Assembly: GCA_018398585.1 (NCBI GenBank)
Contig: JAGTTD010000006.1
Coordinates: 4,352,501 to 4,416,500 of the forward strand
Direction: 5' to 3'
Source: Simmondsia chinensis
Lineage: Eukaryota; Streptophyta; Magnoliopsida; Caryophyllales; Simmondsiaceae
Length of the DNA: 64,000 nt
Each line of letters starts with the position of its first letter. Position 1 is the stretch's first letter. Below the pieces are notes generated by a model. That model was not told the DNA's origin, ran no database searches, and saw only the letters and a list, made by a program, of their open reading frames with translations. The translations under genes were made by a program, and so were the position numbers. This document shows positions 23,231-34,770 of the stretch, piece after piece.

Positions 23231-24606
23231 ACTAAATATAGTCAACCAAGCTAATAGGCCCTTTCTTTACTTGTGATCTATCCTGTCCAAATTTGCTCTC
23301 TGGAAACTTCTTATTGATCGGGTCCTTTACTAGATCAACTAACTACGTTTATAACCGAATCTATGTCTATAAAAACCCTATTTTCCTAGGTTTATGGAGA
23401 TTTTTTTTCCCTTCCAAATGTTCTCTCCTCTCCCAAGCCACCTTTGGAGATCGAGTTTATGAAAAGGCCAAAGCACACGTGAAAGGGAAAATGATTGTGG
23501 CATCAATCAAGGGAGTCAACTTTTCACAAGTCTTTCTCTCTTTTTCTTGTTTATTTTGTGCTAGACTTCAATGGATGAGTAGACTTGTTGTTTAGGGTCG
23601 ATAAATGGTTAGTCAGAGGGATGCTAATTTTATGTTCTTATCCTATAATAACTGTAGTTACATATTTTCCACATCCCTGTATGGCAACTTTTGTTCGATC
23701 GATTTTTCTCTTATATGCTTATATCTATATTTGATCTCCCAATTTATTTGCATGATGTATTATGCTTTGTAACCTTCATGTAAAAAGTTTTCATAAGCAC
23801 GTGTCTAAAATTAGGTTAACATTGAATTAGGAGCCACAAGAAAATTTGTTAGTGTTATTGTGATAACCCATACAACACTTTGGGTCTAATGATCGAATAA
23901 TGCCTTTAGACTAATTCATTATCCTACGTTTCAATTGAATATTAATACGAGTTAGAGTTTGTAACCTAAATTCTTGAAGTCATTGTCGTAATGAGTCATA
24001 TTACTTGAGTTCGAGATTCATTAACTTGAAATCATTCCCTAAACTATTTGATTAATTGATTGATTGTCCTTTAACTTAAGCACTTCATAGTTAGTTTTAG
24101 TTAATTATTCAAACTCCAAAACCAAACCTAAGTTGAATTCGCTCGAAAATAAGTTGACTTTTCCTTAATCCCGAATCGAAATCATTCCATTTTACCATAA
24201 ATATGTATCCATGAAATAAGTTTAGTGTGTTTCTCTTCTCATATTCTTTTTCAGTATCAGATAAGTTCTATTTACTCGTCCCAACTTTTCTAACAATCAT
24301 TGCCAAGAAGAAGATAATGTCATACATTGAAATAATCAAACAATAAGCATGATCAACAAACTATTCTATAAGAACAAATTAATGAGACAAGTGTCAACAC
24401 AATCAAAGTGCCCTAAAAAGCATTTTCCACTAAAGAGATGTGCATTGTGTAGTGCCATCTTGCCTAAGAGAGAAGAGGGCAAAAACATAGTGCCTACAAA
24501 GTGGCTCAACACTCGAAGTCCACTCCTCCACTTTTGCTTAAACTATGGCTGATTTGTTCCTAGATATTTGCATTGTGCTTTTCTTTTTGGTCATTTAAAA
24601 AAACAA
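23231..24606. other. Intergenic, no feature recognised
   Basis: No frame with a recognisable motif; AT-rich throughout. Confidence 0.4.
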
Positions 24607-24693
24607 CTTATTTTATTGTACCCAGACCCTGCACTGGCGGGAGCCCTTGAGACACTAAATTTATTGTTATTATTATTGTGTCTTACTTTGTTG
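24607..24693 (+). mobile_element. 63-bp extreme 3' fragment of the RTE-type LINE/5S-SINE tail
   Basis: Insert 24619-24681 holds only the final tail: cccagaccctgc, ggcgggagcccttgag and a TTG/TTA microsatellite. An imperfect 12-bp duplication (cttattttattg at 24607-24618, cttactttgttg at 24682-24693) suggests an independent, severely 5'-truncated insertion. Confidence 0.65.
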
Positions 24694-25687
24694 GAGTTTA
24701 ATAAAGATATCGTAAAGGGTTGTACATTGATTCCCAGCCTTGACAAGATCTTTTGAGCCAGTTTTCATATGATGTCCGCGTGTCGATCATCAAGATGAGA
24801 TGACACATGGGAAATGACCCTCTTGAGCTGATTCTCCTTCGATTTGTTAATGTCGGGATGTCTATTTATTATCTTATTAGATTATTGATGATACAGGAAA
24901 AGTATCCGAAGATTCATGATGTAATTGGACCACTAGAAATCCAAATAGATGGGCTGGAAATATCGATCCGATGCAATGTAGAAGGACTATAACTTTTAAT
25001 CCGTATAGAGTTACGATGCCTATTACATATCAAAACGAAGTGCTTGGATTGCCAATGCAATCAGTTTTTTTTTGTTACTGATCCTACCTATTTCCCTCAA
25101 ATTTGACCTTTGGAAGTGTCTTCAAGCCACTTTTGTGTATTTTGCAACTAGTATAGTGCCAATTTTATAACTTTGTGTTTCAAGATTCTATTTATTTTTT
25201 TCCAATGAATAGTCCTTACAGCTAATTATTTCCCTCAGTTCCTGCCTTCTTGAATACAAAAGAAACCTTGATTTTCTCTCAAAATTTTCATGACTTCTTC
25301 ATTCATCGAGTTGACGTGTTCAATATTGAATTTTACATCTCCATTCCATATATTGATCAAAAAGTTTAGTGGCATGCTTTCAATGACCAAAAATTTGATG
25401 TCCCCCCATACTTAAATCTATGGAGTTGACATGATCCACGTAGTGAGAAGAAGGATTAAATTATTATAGTTGTTGCTCAATTTGATGTACCTAATTTGGT
25501 GTTGCTTTTAAACTTGTGATATTATAGAAGAATCTTGTTCTAAACAAGGAAATTTTATATCTTTCATGTACTAACTTTTCTAGCACAGGTGGCAAAATCT
25601 TAGAACTTGTTTGATATAATTTTTTATATATATGTTCTTTAGATCTTTTACAATCTTAAAACTTTATTTTAGAATAAATTTTTATTG
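24694..25687. other. Intergenic, no feature recognised
   Basis: AT-rich sequence with no supportable gene or repeat up to the tandem LTR array. Confidence 0.4.
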
Positions 25688-25692
25688 TTTTG

Positions 25693-26297
25693 TGTGCGGA
25701 AACTTAAACAAATCTGATATACTATGATACCAATTTGTTAGGGAAATCTTAATGCGGAAGCGTAAACCCTGATTGCTTGATTCGATTAAAATCATATGAC
25801 TCATGCAAAACGAGAAGTAAACAAATATGGAGAAAGAAAGAACAAAATAAGAACACATAATATTTACGTGGAAACCCCTCTACAATCGAGAGGGGAGAAA
25901 ACCACGGGCGGAGATGGAGATTCTTTATTAACTGAACGGAAGAATTACAACGACACTTCCCAGAATGAGATATATGGAAGAATTACAATCACTCCCTCTG
26001 AACTCTCGTAGCACTCAAAATCTTAGAGGAATTACAAAGTCACCTTTTTTCTTAATGGCGGCGCCTCACTTTTAATTTGGGTCGCACAGATGACGAAACC
26101 CTACGACCTAATTTATAGGCGCAGGACAGGAGGGCCCGATCGATCGGAAACGGCCTATCGATCGGCCCTCTGACTACCCAAAAATACCCAAAATTTCCTT
26201 AAATCACCCAATCGATCGGGCTTCCCTTCCGATCGATCGGCGACCCTACGGTAACCCCATAAAACTAAAAACAGGTAATTTGAGACATAACCTAATA
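25693..26297 (-). repeat. LTR 1 of the tandem array
   Basis: On the minus strand it begins TATTAGG (TGTTAGG in the sister LTRs). U3 holds four GATCGATC-type palindromes between 26137 and 26240, then TATAAATT near 26111-26120. The far end (25693-25702) is the most diverged part. Confidence 0.85.
26130..26245 (-). promoter_or_regulatory. U3 palindrome cluster and TATA box of the copia-type LTR
   Basis: Four copies of cgatcgatcgg or one-base variants lie within about 105 bp and end some 18 bp upstream (in the minus sense) of TATAAATT. The same arrangement recurs in LTR 2 (about 27400-27510), LTR 3 (about 28670-28795) and both LTRs of the related element at 31240-34298. I infer an enhancer-like factor-binding cluster. 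Confidence 0.55.
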
Positions 26298-26372
26298 AAT
26301 CTCCACCTTGGCTCAAATTACGTACATAAAAGAATTTCCTCCACCTTCTCCAATAAACCCCCACACACGGGG

Positions 26373-26927
26373 TTAACACAACGAAACACGAAACCTAACC
26401 GAGTCCGAGCGAAGCTTGAACTTTCTGCTAGGTAAAAATTGAGTGAACATATCTGAGAGGTTATCAGCAATGCAAATCTTCTTCTTCTCTGAATTGGCTC
26501 TTGACACACTATCTGAAACAACCACCTGCTGCTGAACTGTGTTACTTAACTGAACTCCCTCTGGCTTACTCACCTGACCTGAATCACAAACAACTGATGA
26601 CATCTTCTGTGGAGATAGCAATAATGAAGACTCACCAAACGTGACACGTCTACTCGTCAGGAATTGCTTGAAGCGAAAACCTTTTTGCTTCCCATAAAAT
26701 CCTTGTTCACAAACCAAATCTCCCTTTCATTGTGCTTCTGTCAAATTTTCTGGATTCTTCTCTTTCCCATCTAAAGCTTTCTTCAAGCCACTCCGAGTCA
26801 AGAAGCCTTTAACACGAACTTGCCATAAGCTGAAGCTCCCTTGACCACCAAACTTCTCAACTTCGGATCTAATTATGGACGTCATATTATCAAATCGAAA
26901 TAAATAGGGCTCTGATACAAATTCCAC
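26373..26927 (-). pseudogene. Internal segment 1: Gag start fused to Pol end
   Basis: Minus strand. Bases 26927-26727 encode a Gag N-terminus (VEKFGGQGSFSLWQVRVKGF, LKKALDGKEK) that stops after LTEAQ. Bases 26717-26373 encode 114 residues whose end (RANSEKKK, then SDMFTQFLPSRKFKL) corresponds to the C-terminus of copia RNase H (ADMLTK.. type). The catalytic domains between are deleted. Immobile without a helper. Confidence 0.7.
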
Positions 26928-26960
26928 CCAAGGCTCTGAACCTTAGCTCTGATACCAAAT

Positions 26961-27564
26961 TTTTAAGACACTTAAACAAATCTGATATACTATGATACCA
27001 ATTTGTTAGGGAAATCTTAATGCGGAAGAGTAAACCCTGATTGTCTGATTCGATTCAAATAATATGACTCACGCAAAACGAGAAGTAAACTAATATGGAG
27101 AAAGAAAGAACAAAATAAGAACACACAATATTTACGTGGAGATCCCTCTACAATCGAGAGGGGAGAAAACCACGGGCGGAGATGGAGATTCTTTATTAAC
27201 TGAATGGAAGAATTACAACGACACTTCCCAGAACAAGATATACGGAAGAATTACAATCACTCCCTCTGAACTCTTGTAGCACTCAAAATCTTGGAGGAAT
27301 TACAAAGTCACCTTTTTTCTTAATGGCGGCGCCTCACTTTTAATTTGGGTCGCACAGATGATGAAACCCTACGACCTAATTTATAGGCGCAGGACGGGAG
27401 GGCCCGTCGATCGGAAACGGCCGATCGATCGGCCCTCTAACTACCCAAAAATACCCAAAATTTCCTTAAATCACCCGATCGATCGGGCTTCCCTTCCGAT
27501 CAATCGGTGACCCTACGGCAACCCCATAATACTAAAAACAGGTAATTTGAGACATAACCTAACA
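26961..27564 (-). repeat. LTR 2 (shared middle LTR) of the tandem array
   Basis: Its terminus cctaaca on the plus strand is intact, giving TGTTAGG on the minus strand. The opposite end is mutated (ttttaag for tgttaag). Confidence 0.85.
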
Positions 27565-27639
27565 AATCTCCACCTTGGCTCAAATTACGTACATAAAAGA
27601 ATTTCCTCCACCTTCTCCAATAAACCCCCACACACGGGT

Positions 27640-28200
27640 TTAAAACAACGAAACACGAAACCTAACCGAGTCCGAGCGAAGCTTGAACTTTCTGCTAGGT
27701 AAAAATTGAGTGAACATATCTGAGAAGTTAGCAGCAATGCGAATCTTTTTCTTCTCTGAATTGGCTCTTGACACACTATCTGAAACAGCCACCTGCTGCT
27801 GCACTGTGTTACTTAACTGAACTCCCTCTGGCTTACTCACCTGACCTGAATCACAAATAACTGATGACATCTTCTGTGGAGATAGCAATAATGAAGACTC
27901 ACCAAATTTGACACGTCTACTCGTCAGGAATTGCTTGAAGCGAAAACCTTTCTGCTTCCCATAAAGCCCTTGTTCACAAACCAAATCTCCCTTTCATTGT
28001 GCTTCTGTCAAATTCTCTGGATTCTTCTCTTTCCCATCTAAAGCTTTCTTCAAGCCACTCTGAGTCAAGAAGCCCTTAACACAAACCTGCCATAAGCTGA
28101 AGCTCCCTTAATCACCAAACTTCTCAACTTCGGATCTAATTACGGACGTCATATTATCAAATCGAAATAAACAGGGCTCTGATACAAATTCCACCCAAGG
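27640..28200 (-). pseudogene. Internal segment 2: Gag start fused to Pol end
   Basis: Near-copy of segment 1. The 114-residue C-terminal frame (27984-27640) is intact and differs from segment 1 at a few residues (for example SDNL versus ANFS). The Gag part (about 28170-27990) is broken by stops. The primer site lies at about 28213-28227. Confidence 0.7.
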
Positions 28201-28227
28201 CTCTGAACCTTGGCTCTGATACCAAAT

Positions 28228-28850
28228 TGTTAAGACACTTAAATAAATCTGATATACTATGATATCAATTTGTTAGGGAAATCTTAATGTGGAAGCGTAA
28301 ACCCTGATTGCTTGATTCGATTAAATGATATGACTCACGCAAAACGAGAAGTAAACAAATATGGAGAAAGAAAGAACAAAACAAGGACACACAATATTTA
28401 TCTGGAGACCCCTCTACAATCAAGAGGGGAGAAAACCACGGGCGGAGATAGAGATTCTTTATTAATTGAACGGAAGAATTACAACGACACTTCCCAGAAC
28501 GAGATATATGGAAGAATTACAATCACTCCCTCTGAACTCTCGTAGCACTCAAAATCTTGGAGGAATTACAAAGTCACCTCTTTTCTTAATGGCGGCGCCT
28601 CACTTTTAATTTGGGTCGCACAGATGATGAAATCCTACGACCTAATTTATAGGCGCAGGATGGGAGGGCCCGATCGATTGGGAAACACCCGATCGATCGG
28701 AAACGGCCGATCAATCGGCCCTCTAACTATCCAAAAATACCCAAAATTTTCTTAAATCACCTGATAGATCGGGCTTCCCTCCTGATCGATCGGTGACCCT
28801 ACGGCAATCCCATAAAACTAAAAACATGTAATTTGAGATATAACCTAATA
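28228..28850 (-). repeat. LTR 3 (5' LTR in the element's sense) of the tandem array
   Basis: About 20 bp longer than its sisters because it carries one extra GATCGAT-palindrome unit (about 28671-28700). It lacks the polypurine tract beyond its outer end and abuts the ttttg duplication, so it is the true element boundary. Confidence 0.85.
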
Positions 28851-28855
28851 TTTTG

Positions 28856-29150
28856 CTTTTTTTTTATTTTTTTAATTCGATGAAAATTGAAAGTTGAAAA
28901 CTAAAAATAAGAAAGGCATTTTCAGAATGCAGTTTATACTTTCTCCAAAAAAAAAATAAAAAATTTAGTAAACGATACCAATCAAACTCTTAGTTATTGA
29001 AAGTGAGTTTTGTTGTGCCAGTTTGGTTGAGTTGTGAATGAGTAAAATAGCGCGTTTTAAGAGACAACCTTAGTTTGCTAAATTGGTTCAAATGAGCACA
29101 AAATCTATTTTATGAAAATATAGAGGGTAGTCGAATAAGAGCAGTTCATT
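28856..29150. other. AT-rich spacer, no feature recognised
   Basis: T- and A-rich sequence without coding frame or recognised repeat. Confidence 0.35.
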
Positions 29151-29154
29151 ATGT

Positions 29155-29941
29155 TAAGACCCGAGATGGCGACACCGGCATGCGATAAACCATTGAGGAA
29201 GAGACCCGAGGATATGGCTCCAATATGGGGAAGATCGGGCATACGCGGGGAAGATGTTGAGACCCGTGACGGTCGGTAGATCAGTTGGCGTAGGGAGTGT
29301 CGTGGTCTGCCATCCCCGGGTGATCGGGTTGCCGATGTTGCACCGATGGGGAAGGAGGGGAATTGGGATTAGGGTTAGGGGTTGCTATTAAAAAAAAAAT
29401 ACTGTGAACTTTTAACAAAAGGAAAACAAGCATAGAACCTAAATTGAAAGGAAAGAAGAAAAGGAAACAGGGAGACATGAGAGAGAAAGAGATGAGTCTC
29501 TTAACGAGGCTTGGATATCATATAAAGGATGAACTATACCTTGATTGAATGAATGAACAAAGTATATTAGTGCTCTAAATATAGAGCACGAGGAGACAAG
29601 CAAAATACATAGTTGTCAAGGAACTATTTATCCCAAAAGCTTAAGTTGATAGGTGAGGGTGCAGGATTGGTTTTATACTCTAACATACCCCCTCATGCAA
29701 ATGCCCGTTTGGGCTTGAAGCGTTGATAATGCACAGGCCCACCTCTTACCATGTGCTTAATTGTTTTAATATTGAAAGTGGGGGCTGTTGAGATTTGAAC
29801 TCCTGACCTCTTGGTCATCAAGGCTCTGATACCATGTCAAAGAACTATCTATCTCAAAAGCTTAAGCTGATGGGTCAAGGTCCAGTATTGGTTTTATACT
29901 CTAACAATAGTACCCCTCCTACATACATGCAAACAAAGGAC
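29155..29941 (-). mobile_element. LTR-retrotransposon fragment split by a SMART element
   Basis: Sequence around 29480-29613 (gagtctcttaacgaggcttggatatcat, then a 'gctctaaatatagagcac' segment) parallels the LTR/primer-site zone at 17790-17900 and continues after the SMART insertion at 29907. The GC-rich part 29155-29350 would be the start of its internal region. Too degraded for clade assignment. Confidence 0.45.
29609..29911 (-). mobile_element. Complete 293-bp SMART/TRIM-type mini LTR retrotransposon
   Basis: Element 29614-29906 is flanked by the perfect 5-bp duplication atagt (29609-29613 and 29907-29911). It has two 72-bp LTRs (29614-29685 and 29835-29906) that on the minus strand begin TGTTAGAGTATAAAACC and end TTGACA. 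The primer site TGGTATCAGAGCC lies at 29822-29834 and the polypurine tract (GAGGGGGTA) abuts the other LTR. There is no coding capacity. Size and structure match the small LTR elements (SMART/TRIM) known from many angiosperms. Confidence 0.9.
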
Positions 29942-30189
29942 ACAACAGACAAAAGCAACATACCCAATGCCCCAAGAACTTCCTCCTAAGTAGGGTCTGG
30001 GGGCCGGATGTACGCAGCCTTTCCCTTCCAGGTGTTACCCCTGAAGAAAGGCTGTTTCCGGGTGCCCCTAACCTGAGGGTGAGGATTTTCCAGGAGGTCA
30101 CTCTTTCTGGTACTGCTCTTGCCCGAGTACGCTTAACTTCGAAGTTCTAATGGGATCCGATGAAGGCATGTTAGAACAACGGACAAGAG
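29942..30189 (-). mobile_element. 5S rRNA-headed SINE (copy C)
   Basis: The body (29956-30175) on the minus strand starts within the 5S rRNA gene (ggatcccattagaac, gaagttaagcgtac, gtgacctcctgg) and passes into the shared LINE tail (ccggaaacagcc...aaggctgcgtacatcc), ending in a TTG-like run. A 14-bp duplication with 12 matches flanks it (29942-29955 and 30176-30189). The first part of the 5S head is missing. Confidence 0.82.
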
Positions 30190-31234
30190 AGGTAAAACCT
30201 AATCGGCTTTCCTCATATGTAATATACTGTTATAAGTCTTATGATTAAAAATTCAAACAAAGTTAAGAATAAAATTTTTAAATAAATGATCAGGGAAAAT
30301 ACAAATAACACAATACAAACTCACTCATTGACCTAATTTAACTAAAATAGTGATTTGTTCATTCAAAAATATGTCATTAACTTAATTTTAATTTTACATA
30401 GACTAAATTACCCCTTTTTTTTGTTGATCCCAAAAAAAAATAAAAAATTTTAAATTGTATAGTGACCAAAGTAATACAATAAAAGTAGATAGACCAAATT
30501 GACATAATAGATAAAATATAACGACAACATAACGTAAATAACCCTATTTTTTGGTTATGCTGCTTATCTTCATGACCCTTTTTTGTTATGCGAAGAGTAT
30601 AGTTGAGCCTTCAAGTAATTAAAGAAGAAAGAGGAATGTGGGAAAGAAGAGCAAAAAGGTTACAGATGCCGATAAACTTCTTGTAAGGGAGTGTACGTGG
30701 GAGTGTGGAAAGAAAGCAGGGTTGAGATTTGATGGTGATGAATCTATTATGATCAAGTAATTTGCACTGATGGACTAGGGCTTTGATTAATCTGATCTCC
30801 TACTATTTTCATCCCTGACTCAGATGTTTTGATCTCACACTGCCCCCCCTCCCCCCCCAAATCCTAGCTCTTACTATTTTATCATTAGTGGCTACATAGT
30901 CATATGGCGCCTGTTGGTTCCGTATGCGACCCTTTGGCTTTTCTGTATTCTCGGCTTGCAGTGTTGCTTTTTTTCCTCTTTTTAATCCTAGTATTTATAT
31001 AGAATGTCCTCGGCATTGCTTTGTTCAAGTTACTTATTATGTATCATGATCATGTCGCTAATTATAAAATAATAATAATGATAATAATAATAATAATTTA
31101 CATGACCCTTTTCGTTGGAGCATCCAGTCGTCCTTGATGTACATGCACAAACGCGCCGTTACGTATGGATGGTGTTAGCTTCACTTATCTAACAAGCACC
31201 CATGTCCCATCTTTTTAAAAATTTTGCCAATGTC
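30190..31234. other. Intergenic with a possible L1-like 3' end
   Basis: No gene. About 30900-31098 resembles an L1-type 3'UTR ending cgctaattataaaataataat (31056 onward). C-runs (30842-30858) are present. Confidence 0.4.
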
Positions 31235-31239
31235 TAAAG

Positions 31240-31886
31240 TGTTAGGCTCTGATGCTAATTGTTGAGGTAAACAGGATAAATCTAATATATTATGATACCA
31301 ATTTGTGAGAAAAAATCTTGAACAAACTTGATATACTTGAATATCAATTTGTTAGGAAATTAATACCTCCTTAATGCAGAACTTAACACCTCAAAAATTG
31401 ATTCGATTCAAATACTATAACACACAAGAGAAGTAAATAATAGGATAAAAGAGAACAAACGAAGAACACAGAGATTTACATGAAAACCCCTCTTCAATCG
31501 AGAGGGGCGAAAACCACCGGCTGAGATGGAGATTCTTTATTAAATGTGAATAATGGAAGAATTATAACGACACTTCCTCTGAGTGAGATCTATGAAAAAT
31601 TAGTGAATTACTTCCTCTAAACTCTTGTAATTCTCTCAAACTTAATGTGATGGCAGCTCTCTCTTAATTTTCATTGGATTTGATTGGATACCTAAAACAG
31701 AAGCCATGAGGGGCTATTTATACTGAGCGAATTAGGTCATATGTATTTGGGATCCCGATCGATCGGCACTCCCTCTGCTGCTCCCATGTTCCAGCGCTGC
31801 ACCCGATCAATCGGACATTCCCCCGATCGATTGCTCACGGTGAGACTAATAACTAAATTACATAAATTTGAGGCATATTCCTAACA
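31240..31886 (-). repeat. 3' LTR of the gag-protease copia-type element
   Basis: Ends tgttagg/cctaaca. U3 carries ccgatcgatcgg (31755-31766) and diverged copies near 31803 and 31820. A TATAAATAG-type box (minus strand) lies near 31710-31722. Confidence 0.8.
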
Positions 31887-32231
31887 AACATCCATCTTGA
31901 CTCAAATTTACACATAAGTAAAATTTCTCCACCTACTCCACAAAACACCCCACACACGGGGTTATCTTAACAAAACAGAAAGCCTAACCGAGTCCGAGTG
32001 ATGCTTGAACTTTCTGCTAGGTAGTAACTTAGTGAACATATCTGTGAGGTTATCAGCAGTGCCAATCTTCTTCTTCTCTGAATTGGCTCTTTACACATCT
32101 TCTGAAACAGCCACCTGCTGCTGAACTGTGTTACTTAACTGAAACTGAACTCCCTCTGGCTTATTCACCTGACCTGAATCACAACTAACTGATGACATCC
32201 TACTTCCCATAAATGCCATGTTCACAAGATT

Positions 32232-33590
32232 TCAGTCCCGTAGACTGACCACATAACGAGCCCCTTTTACTGTGCTCAGACAGTCACCCGAATGATCCAA
32301 TCCCAAAAGCCTTGACTTTGTGATACCTGGTTCTGTTAACGTTGATGATGAATATATCTTAACTGATTTTGCAACTGTGGAACCGACAAGTTCATATAAT
32401 GTACCTACCCTTTTGCCCTTAGTCACAACTAAAGCATCCTTAACGACCTTCATAACTCCACCTTCAGCTGTGTACATGTACCCATGTGACTCAAGAGTAC
32501 CTAAAGAGATGAGATTCTTCTTCAAATTAGGAATGTGAGGAACATCGCTCAAAGTCCTAATAGTGCCATCAAACATCTTAGTACGAATTTTTCCTATATC
32601 CAAAACTTTGCATGGAGCATCATTGCCCATCAAAGCAACTACACCTTGAATTGACTCGCATGTGGAAAACCAATCTCGATTGGGACAAATATGGTAGGAG
32701 CAACCCGAATCTAGAATCCAGCTTTCTCTAAAACTGGACCGAAGTTCAGACACAAACAGTATATCACCATCATCCTCATCTTCAATAACAACACTAGCTG
32801 CTGTGGATCTCTGGTCAGACCTGTTGTCTGCTTCTAGTTTCGTCTTAAGCTTGTAACAGTCTTTCTTAATGTGCCATTTCTTATGACAGTAATTATAGGA
32901 TAGATTTTGATGTCTAAACTTAGGCCTAGACTTGTTTCCACCATGATCATATTCTTTGTTCTCAGTTCTATCTCTCACAAAAAAACCACAACCTGAGTTT
33001 TGAATGGAGTCGGAGAACTCCTTATCTACTCTTTCTTTACTCAATAGATTTCTCTTAACCTTATTAATTGTAATAGTTGACCTACCACCTTTAATCAAGC
33101 TTTTTACAAAGCCTCTATAAGAGGTAGAGAGTGAACATAGCAATAACATTGCTTGATCTTCATTCTTAGGAGCATCATCAAGCTCCTTTAATTCTTGAAT
33201 TAACGAATTAAATTCATTAACATGATTCTTAAGTGATGTACCTTCTAACATACGAAACGTGAACAACCGATGCTTCACTACGAGTTTGGGGGAGACGGAC
33301 TTGAAACAGAACATATCTTGAAATTTTTCCCACAACTCCTTAGCGGTCTTCACTTCCAGAACTTCTATTAAAACGTCATCGGTAAGACACATTTGAATTG
33401 TCGTAAGAGCCATTTCGTTTAACTACTTCCACTGTGCTTTGGATAAACTCTCAGGTTTCTTCTCTTTCCCATCTAAAGCTTTCTTCAAGCCACTCTAAGT
33501 CAAGAGGCCCTTAACGCGAACCTACCATAAACTGAAACTCCCTTGACCATAAAACTTCTCAAATTCAGATTTAACTGCAGACATCATAGT
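32232..33590 (-). pseudogene. copia-type Gag-protease (Pol deleted)
   Basis: The open part (33413-32232, 393 residues) starts MALTTIQMCLTDDVLIEV, the UBN2-type Gag core. It has a CCHC-like knuckle in which the first Cys is replaced (YNYCHKKWHIKKDC) and a protease with WILDSGCSYHI. The true N-terminus lies upstream (about 33590-33420, VKSEFEKF...GSFSLW) but is separated by in-frame stops. After the protease and a GAG-pre-integrase-like stretch (PHIPNLKKNLISLG) the frame ends at a stop, and the next sequence is already the Pol C-terminus. The catalytic Asp of protease is present. Confidence 0.8.
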
Positions 33591-33624
33591 ATCAAATCAA
33601 AATAAACAGGGTTCTGATACCAAT

Positions 33625-34298
33625 TGTTAGGCTCTGATGCCAATTGTTGAGTCAAACTGGACAAATCTGATATATTATGATACCAATTTGTGAGGAAAAA
33701 TCTTGAACAAACTTGATATACTTGGATATCAATTTGTTAGAAAATTAATACCTCCTTAATGCCGAACTTAACACTCCAGAATCTGATTCGATTCAGATAC
33801 TATAACACACAAGAGAAGTAAATAATATGATAAAAGAGAACAAATGAAGAACACATAGATTTACGTGGAAACCCCTCTTCGAGAGGGAAGAAAACCACGG
33901 GCAGAGATGGAGATTCTTTATTGAGTATAAATAATAGAAGAATTACAACGACACTTCCTCTGAACAAGATCTATGGAGAATTACTAAATCACTCCCTCTA
34001 AACTCTCGTAATGCTCTCAAACTTAATGTGACGGCGGCTCTCTCTTAATTTTCATTGGATTTGATACCTAAAATAGAAGCCCTGAGGGTCTATTTATACT
34101 GAGCGAATTATGTCACGCGTATTTGGGCTCCTGATCGATTAGCCCTTCCTGATCTATCGGTACCCCGATCGATCGGCTCCCCCGATTGATCGGCACCCCC
34201 TCTGCTGCTCCCATGCTCCAGCGCTGCATCCGATTGATCAGCTTGCTCACAGTGAGACTAATAACTAAATTACATAAATTTGAGACATGTTCCTAACA
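33625..34298 (-). repeat. 5' LTR of the gag-protease copia-type element
   Basis: Contains about six GATCGATC-like palindromes between 34130 and 34235, more than the partner LTR, and TATAAATAG (minus strand) near 34090-34100. Confidence 0.8.
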
Positions 34299-34381
34299 TA
34301 AAGTTTTAAATTTGATTTCAAAATCTTATAAGTTATAGGGCTATTAGGGAGCCATAGAAAGTTTTGCATATGATATTAACC

Positions 34382-34770
34382 TTTTTTTTTCCGATAATTA
34401 GAATGGAAAAACTCACGATCAAAAATTGGTGCCTCAAACAAGAGATCCAAAGAGCACGCACAAAGAGTGAGAAAAAGGAAAATAACAAGGAAACTTGCAA
34501 AAAAGAAAGACAAACCCAACCCCCAGAGCCACACCCAAAAAAGTCAAAAGAAAACACGACAGAACAAAAAAAAAAAAGACCTGATGAAAAACAACCTCCA
34601 ACCCCCGCAATGGATGCGAAAGATAAACAACAACCACTCACAAGCAACTCGAGACACAACAAGGGCACCACACCAAAGACGACAACCAAGACGAATGCCC
34701 AGAAAAAGGACCTCAACCAAACTTTGACTGATAGTAACGAATCCAGAGAGAAAACAACCAAAAGACATTA
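34382..34770 (-). mobile_element. Probable L1-like LINE 3'UTR fragment
   Basis: The left edge (ttttttttccgataatta) is the reverse complement of the taattatcgg-poly(A) terminus seen at other sites. The body is a low-complexity A/C-rich sequence whose open frames on both strands are Lys/Thr/Gln-rich and look fortuitous. Confidence 0.4.

Larger units (their letters stand above)
25688..28855 (-). mobile_element. Tandem copia-type array LTR-internal-LTR-internal-LTR
   Basis: Three LTRs of about 605, 604 and 623 bp (25693-26297, 26961-27564, 28228-28850) alternate with two internal segments of about 660 bp. One 5-bp duplication, ttttg (25688-25692 and 28851-28855), encloses all of it, so it behaves as a single integration that arose or rearranged by LTR recombination. 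The internals keep the initiator-Met primer site TGGTATCAGAGCC, a short Gag start and the very end of Pol, then a polypurine tract (AAGGTGGAGATT). Protease, integrase and RT are deleted, so both units are non-autonomous. Confidence 0.85.
31235..34303 (-). mobile_element. Internally deleted Ty1/copia-type element with gag-protease
   Basis: Element 31240-34298 between perfect 5-bp duplications taaag (31235-31239 and 34299-34303). LTRs are 31240-31886 and 33625-34298. It is related to the 25.7-28.9 kb array: same U3 palindromes, same RANSEKKK...DMFTK Pol end, same primer-site context. It retains Gag and protease but lacks integrase, RT and nearly all of RNase H, so it needs a helper to move. The LTRs differ visibly, so it is not recent. 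Confidence 0.85.

Noticed and set aside
25736..26297. Shorter LTR definition starting at tgttaggg (25736)
   Set aside because: The direct repeat extends further left to the tgt at 25693; only this longer boundary gives the primer site immediately adjacent and the ttttg duplication.
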